From Bacillota bacterium (lineage in GTDB: Bacteria > Bacillota > Sulfobacillia > JAMCWA01), in NCBI GenBank assembly GCA_023475165.1, contig JAMCWA010000003.1, forward strand, positions 26,850 to 90,849: a DNA stretch of 64,000 nucleotides, read 5' to 3'. Under the pieces are notes generated by a model that saw only the letters and a list, made by a program, of their open reading frames with translations, was not told where the DNA came from and made no database searches. The position numbers and the translations under genes are program-made. This document shows positions 50,896-58,659 of this stretch, piece by piece. Positions within the stretch are counted from its first letter, which is position 1. Each line of letters opens with the position of its first letter.

Positions 50896-50924
50896 ATTAT
50901 AACAAAAGCCATCCAGCAAGGCAA
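50896..50924 (-). promoter_or_regulatory. Promoter of the antiporter-uspA operon
   Basis: On the minus strand TTGCCT (50919-50924), 17 bp and TATAAT (50896-50901) lie about 15 bp before the fluoride aptamer. Confidence 0.85.
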
Positions 50925-51007
50925 GGGGGGCGTGGCCGATTTCTTTTCTTTCTCAGTCCGCTATCTCCATCCGCCGTACTCTCCAGAAGTGGTCCCGTTC
51001 CCACCGT

Positions 51008-52762
51008 TCAATCCACCATACTCTCCAGGAGCTCGCTGAGCTCGGCCAGCTGCCGGCGTTGCTGGGCGAGAGCGTGGAGACGTTCCTTTTGCACGTCCTC
51101 CTGGGATTGTTGGGTGACCCTGGCCTCTTCCACCGCCCGGGTTAGCTCGGCGAAGGATCCGTCGATTTGGGCTTTAAGCTTTTGGGCGGCCTCCCCCAAC
51201 TTCTTTTTAATCCTTTCCAGAAAATCGTAACGCACCCGACCGCAGTTTCTATCCACCTCTTGCCAGATCCTTTCCTTTATCCCGGTCAGCCAATAGCGCC
51301 GGGCCGCTTTTCGCGGCAAAAAACGAAGTAACCAGAACCGATCCGGGGTCGGTAAAAAGACCGCCGGCTCACCTACCAGGTACGTCAACTGGCTTTCCTC
51401 GGTCAGACCTTCCGGAGGTGGTAAAGACCCAAAAGAGAGGCCAAAGAGACGGGCCGCTTCTTGGCGAACTTCCTGGATAACGGCGTCAGCTTTTAGGGTA
51501 AAGCGCTCCAAGGTGCGCAGTAAAGCTAGATTTATCTTGTCGGTTTCGCCCGGTAGCCAGCGGTCAAAACTCTCCTCGACGGCCTGGCGGAGGAGATCTT
51601 CCCCCAGGCGGCGGAGTTCGCCTGCGGGTGGATCTAGTTTCTCCAGCTGATCGGCCAGTCGAGCCAGGACTGCGCCGCTGGCCCTTTCCCGAAAAAGGGC
51701 CAAATCCTCATCGAGGAGGGCCAGTAAGGGTTTGGTCTCAGCCAGTAATAATTCAACGATGTCGTCTCTTTCCTGATGGCCCTTTTCCAATCTTTCTCCC
51801 AGGAGGGCCTCGAGGCGACGCAGTTCCTCCCGCGGGGTTAGAATGGCTTTTTCCTGCAATTCTAAGGCGAAATCGAGTTCAAGGGCGAGCCGCCGGGCAG
51901 CGCGGGCCACGGCGGCCTGCCGGGCTTTTTCCCGGTCCAGGCGCAGGAAGGTGCGCAGCTCTTCCGTGAACTCCTCGAAATGACTAAGTTTTATCTTTGC
52001 GGGATCCCCCTCCTTCTTGCCCTCCAGGGCCAGCCGCGCCGAGAGGGCATGGAGGCGGACCTCTTTTCCGATGATCTTTTTAATGGTGGCCTGGGAAAAC
52101 TCCAGGGCTTCCAAGCGTTCCGCCTCTCTCAGGTGATCGATTTTATTGAGGACAAAAAGGATTTTCGGCGCGTATTCCCTGACCCGGCGCAGGAAATCCA
52201 TTTCGTTCTGACTTACCGGTTGGTCGACGGAGAAAACGAGAATGGCCGCGTCAGCTTGGGGCAAGAAGGATTCGGCCACCTGGGTATTATGATCGTAAAC
52301 GGAGCCGATACCGGGCGTGTCCACAATATGAACGCCTTCCTGCAGAAGAGGAGCCGGATGCAGGACGTCGATTTGCTTTACCTGGCGAATGTTGCTCGGG
52401 TTGTGTTTTTCCGTTGCATATAACTCGAGATGAGCCAGGGGGATCTCCGCCGTGCTCCCGTCCAAAAAAATGACCCGGGCTTGCCGCCTTTCGCCGTACC
52501 GGATAGAAGTGATCACCGAGGTCAGGGGGACTACGGCGCTGGGCAAAAGTTCTTCTCCGAGGAGGGCATTAATGAGCGTCGATTTCCCCCGCTTGAATTC
52601 CCCGACTACGGCCAAGTTAAAGCGTTTGGCGGCTAGGCGCACTATTAGAGCCGCCAGGGCTCTCCTTAATTCGTCGCTGCCCGAGGTGCTGGCAGCTACC
52701 TTCATTTCCTGCAGGACCATCTCCAAGGATGGTCTATCCTGGGTCTCGGGCATAGTAGGCAT
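51008..52762 (-). CDS. Dynamin-like GTPase behind a fluoride riboswitch
   Basis: This 584-residue protein has a dynamin-type GTPase domain: G1 GEFKRGKSTLIN (about 54-65), G2 Thr in PLTSVIT (about 81), G3 DTPGIGS (148-154) and G4 NKID (206-209). Long helical and coiled-coil segments follow (about 300-470), then a hydrophobic/basic patch (DRFWLLRFLPRKAARRYWLTG, about 475-500) that could touch membrane, and a C-terminal coiled coil. Bacterial dynamins remodel or repair membranes. ATG 52762 follows GGAGGTGA; the frame is open up to 52912 without a site. The leader has a fluoride aptamer about 250 bp upstream, and no other gene lies between. Confidence 0.9.
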   Translation of the reverse strand: MPTMPETQDRPSLEMVLQEMKVAASTSGSDELRRALAALIVRLAAKRFNLAVVGEFKRGKSTLINALLGEELLPSAVVPLTSVITSIRYGERRQARVIFLDGSTAEIPLAHLELYATEKHNPSNIRQVKQIDVLHPAPLLQEGVHIVDTPGIGSVYDHNTQVAESFLPQADAAILVFSVDQPVSQNEMDFLRRVREYAPKILFVLNKIDHLREAERLEALEFSQATIKKIIGKEVRLHALSARLALEGKKEGDPAKIKLSHFEEFTEELRTFLRLDREKARQAAVARAARRLALELDFALELQEKAILTPREELRRLEALLGERLEKGHQERDDIVELLLAETKPLLALLDEDLALFRERASGAVLARLADQLEKLDPPAGELRRLGEDLLRQAVEESFDRWLPGETDKINLALLRTLERFTLKADAVIQEVRQEAARLFGLSFGSLPPPEGLTEESQLTYLVGEPAVFLPTPDRFWLLRFLPRKAARRYWLTGIKERIWQEVDRNCGRVRYDFLERIKKKLGEAAQKLKAQIDGSFAELTRAVEEARVTQQSQEDVQKERLHALAQQRRQLAELSELLESMVD

Positions 52763-53010
52763 TGTCACCTCCGAAACCTCAAGCGAGTCAGACGTACTAC
52801 AATCAGGACGGCGGGTCGATACCGAAAGGTCAGAGACCGTGGCACGATAGCGTTTCTGAGGAGGTGATTCGATTCTGCCAGGAGGAGGAAGATAGTGACT
52901 GGCCGATGTCACCTAAGATCACATCCTATTCAGCCGGTTTCAACTCCCCACCGTCGGTCGTGCTTCACTTTGTGGTAGTTGGCAGCGCCATCTCCGTTTG
53001 TTATCAAGTC

Positions 53011-53086
53011 AAAAAGGCTCCTACCGACATTTCCATCGGTAGGAGCCATCAGCGCAAAGGCGTAGGGCAGGCCCCATTGCCTGGCT
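53011..53086 (-). promoter_or_regulatory. Fluoride riboswitch (crcB motif) upstream of the dynamin-like gene
   Basis: Read on the minus strand: GGCAATGGGGCCTGCC, TACGCCTTTGCGCTGATG, GGCTCCTACC. GGGGCC pairs with GGCTCC (with a wobble) for the pseudoknot. GGCTCCTACCGA also pairs perfectly with TCGGTAGGAGCC of a terminator ending TTTTT (53011-53047). The layout is the same as at 50798: fluoride should switch the gene on. Confidence 0.92.
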
Positions 53087-53251
53087 ATTGGACCTTGGCT
53101 TCCGCGTATTTGCGTCGCGCCGTTACGGGAACAACAGCCGTCTCTTGGATTTGTCAAACCAACACAATTGTAACTTGAGGAGTCTTAGTCTCATTGGAGG
53201 GCTTTCGGAAGCATGACCAAAGTTGCCACCTTGCTCACCTCCGCCACCTCC

Positions 53252-53279
53252 ATTATACCAAATCCACGGGAATCCACAA
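53252..53279 (-). promoter_or_regulatory. Promoter upstream of the dynamin riboswitch
   Basis: On the minus strand TTGTGG (53274-53279), 16 bp and TATAAT (53252-53257). The leader to the aptamer is about 160 nt and contains a 12-codon frame starting GTG after GGAGGTGAG (about 53228 down to 53193), possibly a leader peptide. Nothing else is seen in 53087-53250. Confidence 0.6.
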
Positions 53280-53323
53280 ACAGTATCATAAACCGCTGCT
53301 CGTGGTCGTGACCAAAAACAGAA

Positions 53324-53674
53324 CTACCTTTCCGGCAGTATGCGTCTAGGTATCCTCAGCACCTGACCGGGATACAGACAGTTGCCGGTAAGGTGATTGA
53401 ATTGTTGAATCTCCCAAACGATGCGACGAGGATCGAGGTCGGGCCGGCCGAAGCTGATCGCCATCTCCCAAAGGGTATCCCCCGGTTCAACCACTATTTC
53501 TTTATATGGGGCGCCCGCCTGGCTGCTGGCCAAAGCCGGCCAAGTCGCAAAAAGGCCAACCAGGGCAACTATTAGGAGAGCAGCCAGAAGAGACACCAAA
53601 ATAACCTGCTGGGGTGAGCCCATCCCAAGGCGCCACCTCTTCTGAGGCCTCCTGGGGTTCGGCCAAGCCTGCAT
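53324..53674 (-). CDS. LysM membrane protein, YneA-like division inhibitor
   Basis: This 116-residue protein has a basic cytoplasmic start, one membrane helix (about 28-47, VILVSLLAALLIVALVGLFA) and an extracellular LysM domain (IVVEPGDTLWEMAISFG, near 66-113). This is the layout of YneA, the SOS-induced cell-division inhibitor of Bacillus. Two LexA-type boxes in and near its promoter support the assignment. ATG 53674 follows AGGAGGTGG. The YlbL-type protease that degrades YneA in Bacillus is encoded at 28990. No lexA gene is adjacent. Confidence 0.8.
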   Translation of the reverse strand: MQAWPNPRRPQKRWRLGMGSPQQVILVSLLAALLIVALVGLFATWPALASSQAGAPYKEIVVEPGDTLWEMAISFGRPDLDPRRIVWEIQQFNHLTGNCLYPGQVLRIPRRILPER

Positions 53675-53687
53675 CGTCGCCACCTCC

Positions 53688-53701
53688 TGAACACATGTTC
53701 G
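53688..53701 (-). promoter_or_regulatory. LexA (Cheo) box 1
   Basis: GAACACATGTTC (53689-53700) is a symmetric match to the Gram-positive LexA site CGAAC-N4-GTTCG, between promoter and ribosome-binding site. Confidence 0.78.
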
Positions 53702-53716
53702 CACCACTTGCCTTTA

Positions 53717-53745
53717 ATCATAATACGAACGTATGTCCCTGTCAA
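53717..53745 (-). promoter_or_regulatory. Promoter of the YneA-like gene with LexA box 2 in its spacer
   Basis: On the minus strand TTGACA (53740-53745), 17 bp and TATGAT (53717-53722). The spacer contains GGACATACGTTCG (53726-53738), a second LexA-type box with one weaker arm. Repressor binding would cover the polymerase site. Confidence 0.82.
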
Positions 53746-53986
53746 GGCGAACAGAAAAAAATCTCTTGCCAATGACTCAGCGGCCCCATCGCGCTATCCA
53801 GACCCGAATACGGCCCGCCTGGTTTGTGTCACCTGGCGCCTGCCGGGTTCTGCCTTATTCTGGTTAAACATGCGGCCAGGAGCACAGCAACCACGAAAAG
53901 AAAAACGCAACTGGGGTGGCTCAGGTTGCGCAGGAAAGGAGCGACTTAGCTTCTCATAACCGAAAACGAAGTTTGTCGGGAGTGTC

Positions 53987-54283
53987 CTAGGATGGATTCC
54001 AATAAGGTGGCTGAATTTCTACTTCATGATACATCCTTTCCCAGGCTTCCTGGGGCGGGTCGCCCGGGTCGGGCAGAGGGTAGTTAGATTGATCTGGGAG
54101 GGAAGGCGGCGGAAAGTCCCAGTCCCAAAGGTAATCCATCCGGAGATCGTTATAAAGACTGATGGGATCATCAGGCAATTCCTGATGCTGGGGTGGAGGC
54201 AACCGGGAGGGCTCGACGTTGTCTTGATGACACCACTCGCGGCTAGTACTTTCATTGTCCGGAAGTTCACGCAAGATCGACAC
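53987..54283 (-). CDS. Acidic, Pro/Tyr/Trp-rich small protein
   Basis: This 98-residue protein starts at GTG 54283, 7 nt after GGGAGG (an in-frame ATG 54298 lies before that site). It is rich in Asp, Glu, Pro, Tyr and Trp (YLWDWDFPPPSLPDQ, DPGDPPQEAWERMYHEVEI) and has no membrane segment. The composition resembles some spore coat or surface proteins, but no family was recognised. The region 53746-53986 holds no other gene. Confidence 0.6.
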   Translation of the reverse strand: MSILRELPDNESTSREWCHQDNVEPSRLPPPQHQELPDDPISLYNDLRMDYLWDWDFPPPSLPDQSNYPLPDPGDPPQEAWERMYHEVEIQPPYWNPS

Positions 54284-54488
54284 TACCCATCCTCCCATCC
54301 TGGCTGAGTTAAGATCGAACTTGTTATTAGGATGTCCCGACGGAATGGAAATATTACGACGTCGTGGATAATGACTTTAAAGATAGATAACAGATTGACA
54401 AGTGCACTCGAGCGGGAAGAGATGCTTTCCCAGACGGAAGATACCCAGGAATCCCCGGGATCGCCCCGCAAGCTCGGCCTAACGAAAG

Positions 54489-54520
54489 CAAAAAAGGAGT
54501 CGCAGCTTCTTGCGGCTCCT
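54489..54520 (-). terminator. Terminator upstream of the Pro/Tyr-rich gene
   Basis: AGGAGTCGCA/TGCGGCTCCT forms a stem with one mismatch and a 6-nt loop; on the minus strand TTTTTT follows. It repeats the function of the terminator at 54573. Confidence 0.75.
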
Positions 54521-54572
54521 ATAACAGACTAAAGATGAATAAGAGACTGACAGCCGCCCTCACCCACGCCGA

Positions 54573-54602
54573 TAAAAAGAGCCGCAAACCCTTGCGGCTC
54601 TT
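54573..54602 (-). terminator. Terminator of tRNA-Pro
   Basis: AAGAGCCGCAA/TTGCGGCTCTT is a perfect 11-bp stem with a 4-nt loop; on the minus strand it is followed by TTTTA. It lies 9 bp past the tRNA 3' end. Confidence 0.88.
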
Positions 54603-54610
54603 AATGTTCC

Positions 54611-54687
54611 TGGTCGGGCTGCCCGGATTCGAACCGGGGGCCTCTTGAACCCCATTCAAGCGCGCTACCAAACTGCGCTACAGCCCG
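54611..54687 (-). tRNA. tRNA-Pro (anticodon GGG)
   Basis: The 77-nt cloverleaf reads, on the minus strand: acceptor CGGGCTG/CAGCCCG, D arm GCGC...GCGC, and anticodon arm CTTGA/TCAAG with loop ATGGGGT (anticodon GGG). The T arm is CCCGG-TTCGAAT-CCGGG, and CCA is encoded. It decodes CCC and CCU. Confidence 0.97.
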
Positions 54688-54731
54688 AGATTGGCATTAT
54701 CGAATTCACAGAGTTTGAAGACAGCATCATT

Positions 54732-54760
54732 AATATAGCAGAATCCTGGCGCGATTGCAA
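54732..54760 (-). promoter_or_regulatory. Promoter of tRNA-Pro
   Basis: On the minus strand TTGCAA (54755-54760), 17 bp and TATATT (54732-54737) lie 45 bp before the tRNA. Confidence 0.7.
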
Positions 54761-54804
54761 GGGCAAAAACTAGTAAGGCCGCCGCTGCCCAAGTCGCCCG
54801 AAAC

Positions 54805-56013
54805 TCAGTTATCGAGTTCAAAGGCCTGATGAATTGACCGCACGGCCTTTTCAACCTGTCTATCTTCAATGATGCAGGAAATCTTCGTTTCCGAGGTACT
54901 GATCATCTGGATGTTGATGGCTTCCTGAGCCAGGGCTCCGAACATCCGGGCGGCTACGCCGTAGTTATTGGCCACCCCGGCCCCGACAATGGAGACCTTG
55001 GCAACATTGCTGTCATGATAGATCTCCCGGGCGCCGATTTCAGCAGCCACCCTCCGGCATATCTCCAGGGATCCCTCCAGTTCATCCCGGGCTACGATAA
55101 AACTGATATCGTTAATGCCATCACGGTTGACGCCTTGGATGATCATGTCGACGTTAATCTTGTTACCGGCCAAAGCGGAAAAAAGGCAATGCGCAATTCC
55201 CGGGCGGTCGGGTACTTCCGCGACACTAATCTTAGCGACCTTTCTATCAAATGCTACTCCCCGGACGATCCTGGCTTCAGCCATGCTGCTGCCCTCCCTG
55301 ATGATTGTGCCTGGGTTGTGATTAAAACTAGAGCGGACATGGATTTGAACGCCATGCAGCTTGCCATATTCGACAGAGCGCAATTGCATTACCTGTGCCC
55401 CGAGGCTGGCCAGCTCCAGCATCTCGTCGTGGGAGATCTCGGCGAGCTTCCTGGCTTCTGTGACGACCCTGGGGTCAGCGGTATAAATGCCGTCCACATC
55501 GGTGTAAATCTCACACTCCGCCGACAGGGCGGCCGCCAGAGCCACGGCCGTGGTATCGGAGCCTCCTCGCCCCAGGGTGGTGATATCTCCCTTGTCATTA
55601 ATTCCTTGAAAGCCGGCCACGACCACGATCTTTCCGGCCGTCAGTTCCTGCCAGATCCTTTGTGGTTGGACATCGATGATCCTGGCTTTGCGGTGCACCT
55701 CATCGGTTATGATCCCGGCTTGCGCGCCAGTTAATGAAATGACATCCTGTCCCAGTTCCCGTAAGGCCATGGCCATGAGGGCTATGGAAATTTGTTCCCC
55801 AGTGGACATAAGTAGGTCCATCTCACGCTCGGGAGGGTATTGGGTTATTTGCTGGGCCAAATCAATGAGTTCATCAGTGGTGTCACCTCGCGCCGAGACT
55901 ACCACCACCAGGTCATGGCCTTCCCTCTTCTTCTCCACGACTCGGCGGGCCACGGCCTTAATCCGTTCTGGCGTAGCTACCGAACTGCCTCCGTACTTCT
56001 GAACGACGATCAT
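54805..56013 (-). CDS. lysC: Aspartate kinase
   Basis: This 402-residue enzyme phosphorylates aspartate, the first step to lysine, threonine and methionine. It has [71 protein letters not shown] and [12 protein letters not shown]. Two C-terminal ACT domains follow ([17 protein letters not shown] and [19 protein letters not shown]). ATG 56013 follows GGGGAGAAG and gives the family start; the frame opens at 56079. It is the last gene of the hom-thrC-thrB-lysC run. Confidence 0.96.
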   Translation of the reverse strand: MIVVQKYGGSSVATPERIKAVARRVVEKKREGHDLVVVVSARGDTTDELIDLAQQITQYPPEREMDLLMSTGEQISIALMAMALRELGQDVISLTGAQAGIITDEVHRKARIIDVQPQRIWQELTAGKIVVVAGFQGINDKGDITTLGRGGSDTTAVALAAALSAECEIYTDVDGIYTADPRVVTEARKLAEISHDEMLELASLGAQVMQLRSVEYGKLHGVQIHVRSSFNHNPGTIIREGSSMAEARIVRGVAFDRKVAKISVAEVPDRPGIAHCLFSALAGNKINVDMIIQGVNRDGINDISFIVARDELEGSLEICRRVAAEIGAREIYHDSNVAKVSIVGAGVANNYGVAARMFGALAQEAINIQMISTSETKISCIIEDRQVEKAVRSIHQAFELDN

Positions 56014-56134
56014 GCTGCGCTTCTCCCCGTGTGAACTTTCCGTCAAGCCCACGGTTGGACCAGGCTCCTCTTTCATCATCTGGTTGACAGTGAAGATGAT
56101 CTTTCCCAGGGTGCAAAGAGCCGGTCGGGGTTTA

Positions 56135-57034
56135 TCAGGCGATTATTTCCGCCCCCGTGGGGCTGAGGCGGCAGATCCGTCCCTGGGTCGCAATTCCTTC
56201 CCGGGCATAGGCTGCCCTCATCTCCAGCAAGACCCTTTCCGGTGCCTCTTGAGCAAAAGCCAGGATCGTTGGCCCGGAACCGCTCAGGACGGCTCCTTTG
56301 GCTCCGGCTTCCTGGGCAGCGTCAAAGGCAGCGGCCATCCCCGGAAGGACGTGTTGCCGAAAAGGCTGGTGCAACCGGTCCTGAGTGGCGACATCCATGA
56401 TCTGCCACCGACCAGTGGTCAGAGCGGCTACCAGGAGAGCGACCCGACCGATATTATGGACGGCGTCCGAAAAGGCAATGGAATCAGGCAGAACAGAACG
56501 GGCGACCCGGGTGCTCAGGTGGTAATCGGGAATTACCACCACTACCGTGAAGGAGTTCGCTACCGGGATAGGCAAAAACCGGATCGCCCCGTGGACGATG
56601 CAGGCGGCTGTTACCCCACCGGTCAGGGCAGCCGTGATATTATCGGCATGCCCTTCTTCTTGCAGGGCCAGGGTGAGGAGAGCATCCCGGCCAAGAGGGC
56701 GGCCAGCCAGTTCATTGGCGGCCACCAAGCCGCCGACGATGGCGGCAGCACTGCTGCCCAGGCCCCGGGCCAGAGGGATGCCGTTAGTCAACCTTATGGC
56801 AAGACCAGGCACTGCTTGCCCGGCCTCCTGGAAAACCTTTTTGGTCATCAGGAAGACGAGGTTGGACTCATCCCGGGGGATCTCCCCCGCCCCCTCTCCC
56901 ACTACCTCCAGGGCTAGCCCGCCTGTCGTAGTCTCCATTTCTACATAATTATAAAGATCCAGGGCCATGCCCAGTGAATCAAAACCAGGCCCCAGGTTGG
57001 CGCTGGTAGCGGGTACCCGTACCTTAACCCGCAT
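56135..57034 (-). CDS. thrB: Homoserine kinase
   Basis: This 299-residue GHMP kinase phosphorylates homoserine. It begins [23 protein letters not shown] and has the ATP loop [17 protein letters not shown] and the C-terminal [13 protein letters not shown]. Length is standard. The ATG at 57034 follows AGGGAGG. It is flanked by thrC and lysC on the same strand. Confidence 0.96.
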   Translation of the reverse strand: MRVKVRVPATSANLGPGFDSLGMALDLYNYVEMETTTGGLALEVVGEGAGEIPRDESNLVFLMTKKVFQEAGQAVPGLAIRLTNGIPLARGLGSSAAAIVGGLVAANELAGRPLGRDALLTLALQEEGHADNITAALTGGVTAACIVHGAIRFLPIPVANSFTVVVVIPDYHLSTRVARSVLPDSIAFSDAVHNIGRVALLVAALTTGRWQIMDVATQDRLHQPFRQHVLPGMAAAFDAAQEAGAKGAVLSGSGPTILAFAQEAPERVLLEMRAAYAREGIATQGRICRLSPTGAEIIA

Positions 57035-57160
57035 GAGAACCTCCCTGAAACGGAAGTGAAGGGTGCATACATGTCAAGAGGGACATTCCTCGGGGACCCA
57101 AACTGACATTGCCACAACCAGGCTTTTCCATAGCAGGAACTACCGTCGGCGCGCGTCTAG

Positions 57161-58219
57161 TCAAAGGCCCATCGCCTGCTGAATCGTCCCTCGTTCGGCT
57201 TCCACCACTACTCCTTCCGAGGTTTGCCGTCTGGCCGTGTCCGGGTCTTTCAACCCGTTTCCAGTAAGGACGGCCACGACCCGGGCGCCGCGTCGGAGGG
57301 CTCCCTCTTTGGCCAGCTTCAGCAGACCGGCCACCGAGGCGGCAGAGGCCGGTTCGGCGAAGATCCCTTCCTCTTTTCCCAGGAGACGGTAGGCAGCCAG
57401 GATTTCTTCGTCGCTAACGGCGGCAATCGTTCCCCCGGATTCCTCCTGGGCGGCCAGGGCCTTTTGCCAACTGGCCGGGTTACCGATTCGGATGGCCGTG
57501 GCTACCGTCTCCGGGTGCTGGATCGGTCTTCCCAAGACGATGGGGGCGGCGCCGCTGGCCTGAAACCCCAAGAGGATCGGTTTCTGACGGGAACGTCCGG
57601 CGGCGTAATACTCCTTAAAGCCCTGCCAGTAGGCCGAGATGTTCCCGGCATTCCCCACGGGAATGGCCAGGTAGTCAGGGGCGTCGCCCAACTGGTCTAC
57701 AATCTCGAAGGCCGCCGATTTTTGCCCCTCCAGGCGATAGGGGTTGATGGAATTGACGATCTCAAGGGTTGGGTTGGTGGCGGCCACCTCCCGAGCCAGT
57801 TCCAGGGCGCGGTCGAAATTGCCACGGATGGTTATCACCGTAGCCCCGAAGCTCACGGCCTGGGCCAATTTCCCCAAGGCCACCGCTCCCTCGGGAATGA
57901 GAACGGCAGCTTTCAAACCGGCCCGGGCGGCATAGGCAGCGGCCGAAGCCGAGGTATTGCCGGTGGAGGCGCAGACAACCAGTTTGGCCCCGCGGGCCCT
58001 GGCCCGGGAAACGGCCACCGTCATCCCACGGTCCTTGAAAGAGCCGGTAGGGTTGGCCCCCTCGTACTTAAAGTATAGCCTTATCCCCATCCTTTCCCCC
58101 AGACGAGCCGAGGGTATTAGAGGTGTGTTACCCTCATTCAAAGTAACTGGTTGAGCCAAGTCACTTACAGGCATGAAATCGCGATAGGCGGCAATGACAC
58201 CGGACCAAGCCAATTTCAA
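57161..58219 (-). CDS. thrC: Threonine synthase
   Basis: This 352-residue PLP enzyme converts phosphohomoserine to threonine. It has [26 protein letters not shown] with the PLP lysine, [44 protein letters not shown] and [11 protein letters not shown]. It is the short (class II) form found in Gram-positives. TTG 58219 follows AAAGGAATGA. Repeat copy 3 begins 14 bp upstream. Confidence 0.96.
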   Translation of the reverse strand: MKLAWSGVIAAYRDFMPVSDLAQPVTLNEGNTPLIPSARLGERMGIRLYFKYEGANPTGSFKDRGMTVAVSRARARGAKLVVCASTGNTSASAAAYAARAGLKAAVLIPEGAVALGKLAQAVSFGATVITIRGNFDRALELAREVAATNPTLEIVNSINPYRLEGQKSAAFEIVDQLGDAPDYLAIPVGNAGNISAYWQGFKEYYAAGRSRQKPILLGFQASGAAPIVLGRPIQHPETVATAIRIGNPASWQKALAAQEESGGTIAAVSDEEILAAYRLLGKEEGIFAEPASAASVAGLLKLAKEGALRRGARVVAVLTGNGLKDPDTARRQTSEGVVVEAERGTIQQAMGL

Positions 58220-58233
58220 TCATTCCTTTCATT

Positions 58234-58555
58234 GGAGACCACTGAAAAACACCCATCTGCGGTGTGGCGCAATCTGCAAGAAAGAACCTTTGTATAAAAG
58301 TGGCGTTACCATTGCAGATTGTCGCTCCGGCGGCTCCTCGCTCAACGTACCACTTAGTACGCCTCGCTTCCGAGCCTTGTCGCTCCTAGCATCTGGGCTG
58401 ATTTGAGGTCTCGCCCTAACGATTGGGCTAAAGCCACCAGAAGCACGATCGCCGTCAAGCGCAGCACAGACTGCGGCGGCTTTGCTCGGGCGGGTTAACC
58501 ACTCAAAACGCAGTTCGTCAGCAGTTTCGTAAAGTTCCATGCCAGCTCCATAAAG
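58234..58555 (+). repeat. Full-length intergenic repeat, architecture I (copy 3)
   Basis: It runs from GGAGACCACTGAAAAACACC to CAGTTCGTCAGCAGTTTCGT and a shared flank. It aligns with 17912-18150 in the same orientation but has about 60 extra bases (GCCACCAGAAGCACGATCGC and following) after TTGAGGTCTCGCCCTAACG. It fills the hom-thrC gap; the remaining 58556-58659 is GC-rich palindromic sequence (GGCGATTGCCGGCC). Confidence 0.88.
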
Positions 58556-58659
58556 GAATGAAACAACAGGGTGGCGACGGGCCGGCGATTGCCGGCCGAG
58601 CGATTTCACCCAGCCGGGCACCGCATCTGGCGAAGCGAGGCCTAAAGTCCACGGCGGTG

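Noticed and set aside
52763..52912. N-terminal extension of the dynamin-like protein to 52912
   Set aside because: No ribosome site; the Ser/Pro/Arg-rich extension is unlike the family, and GGAGGTGA marks ATG 52762.
55015..56917. Long plus-strand open frames (239 and 301 codons) opposite lysC and thrB
   Set aside because: They are antisense shadows of well-supported genes in GC-rich DNA, with no ribosome sites or recognisable domains.
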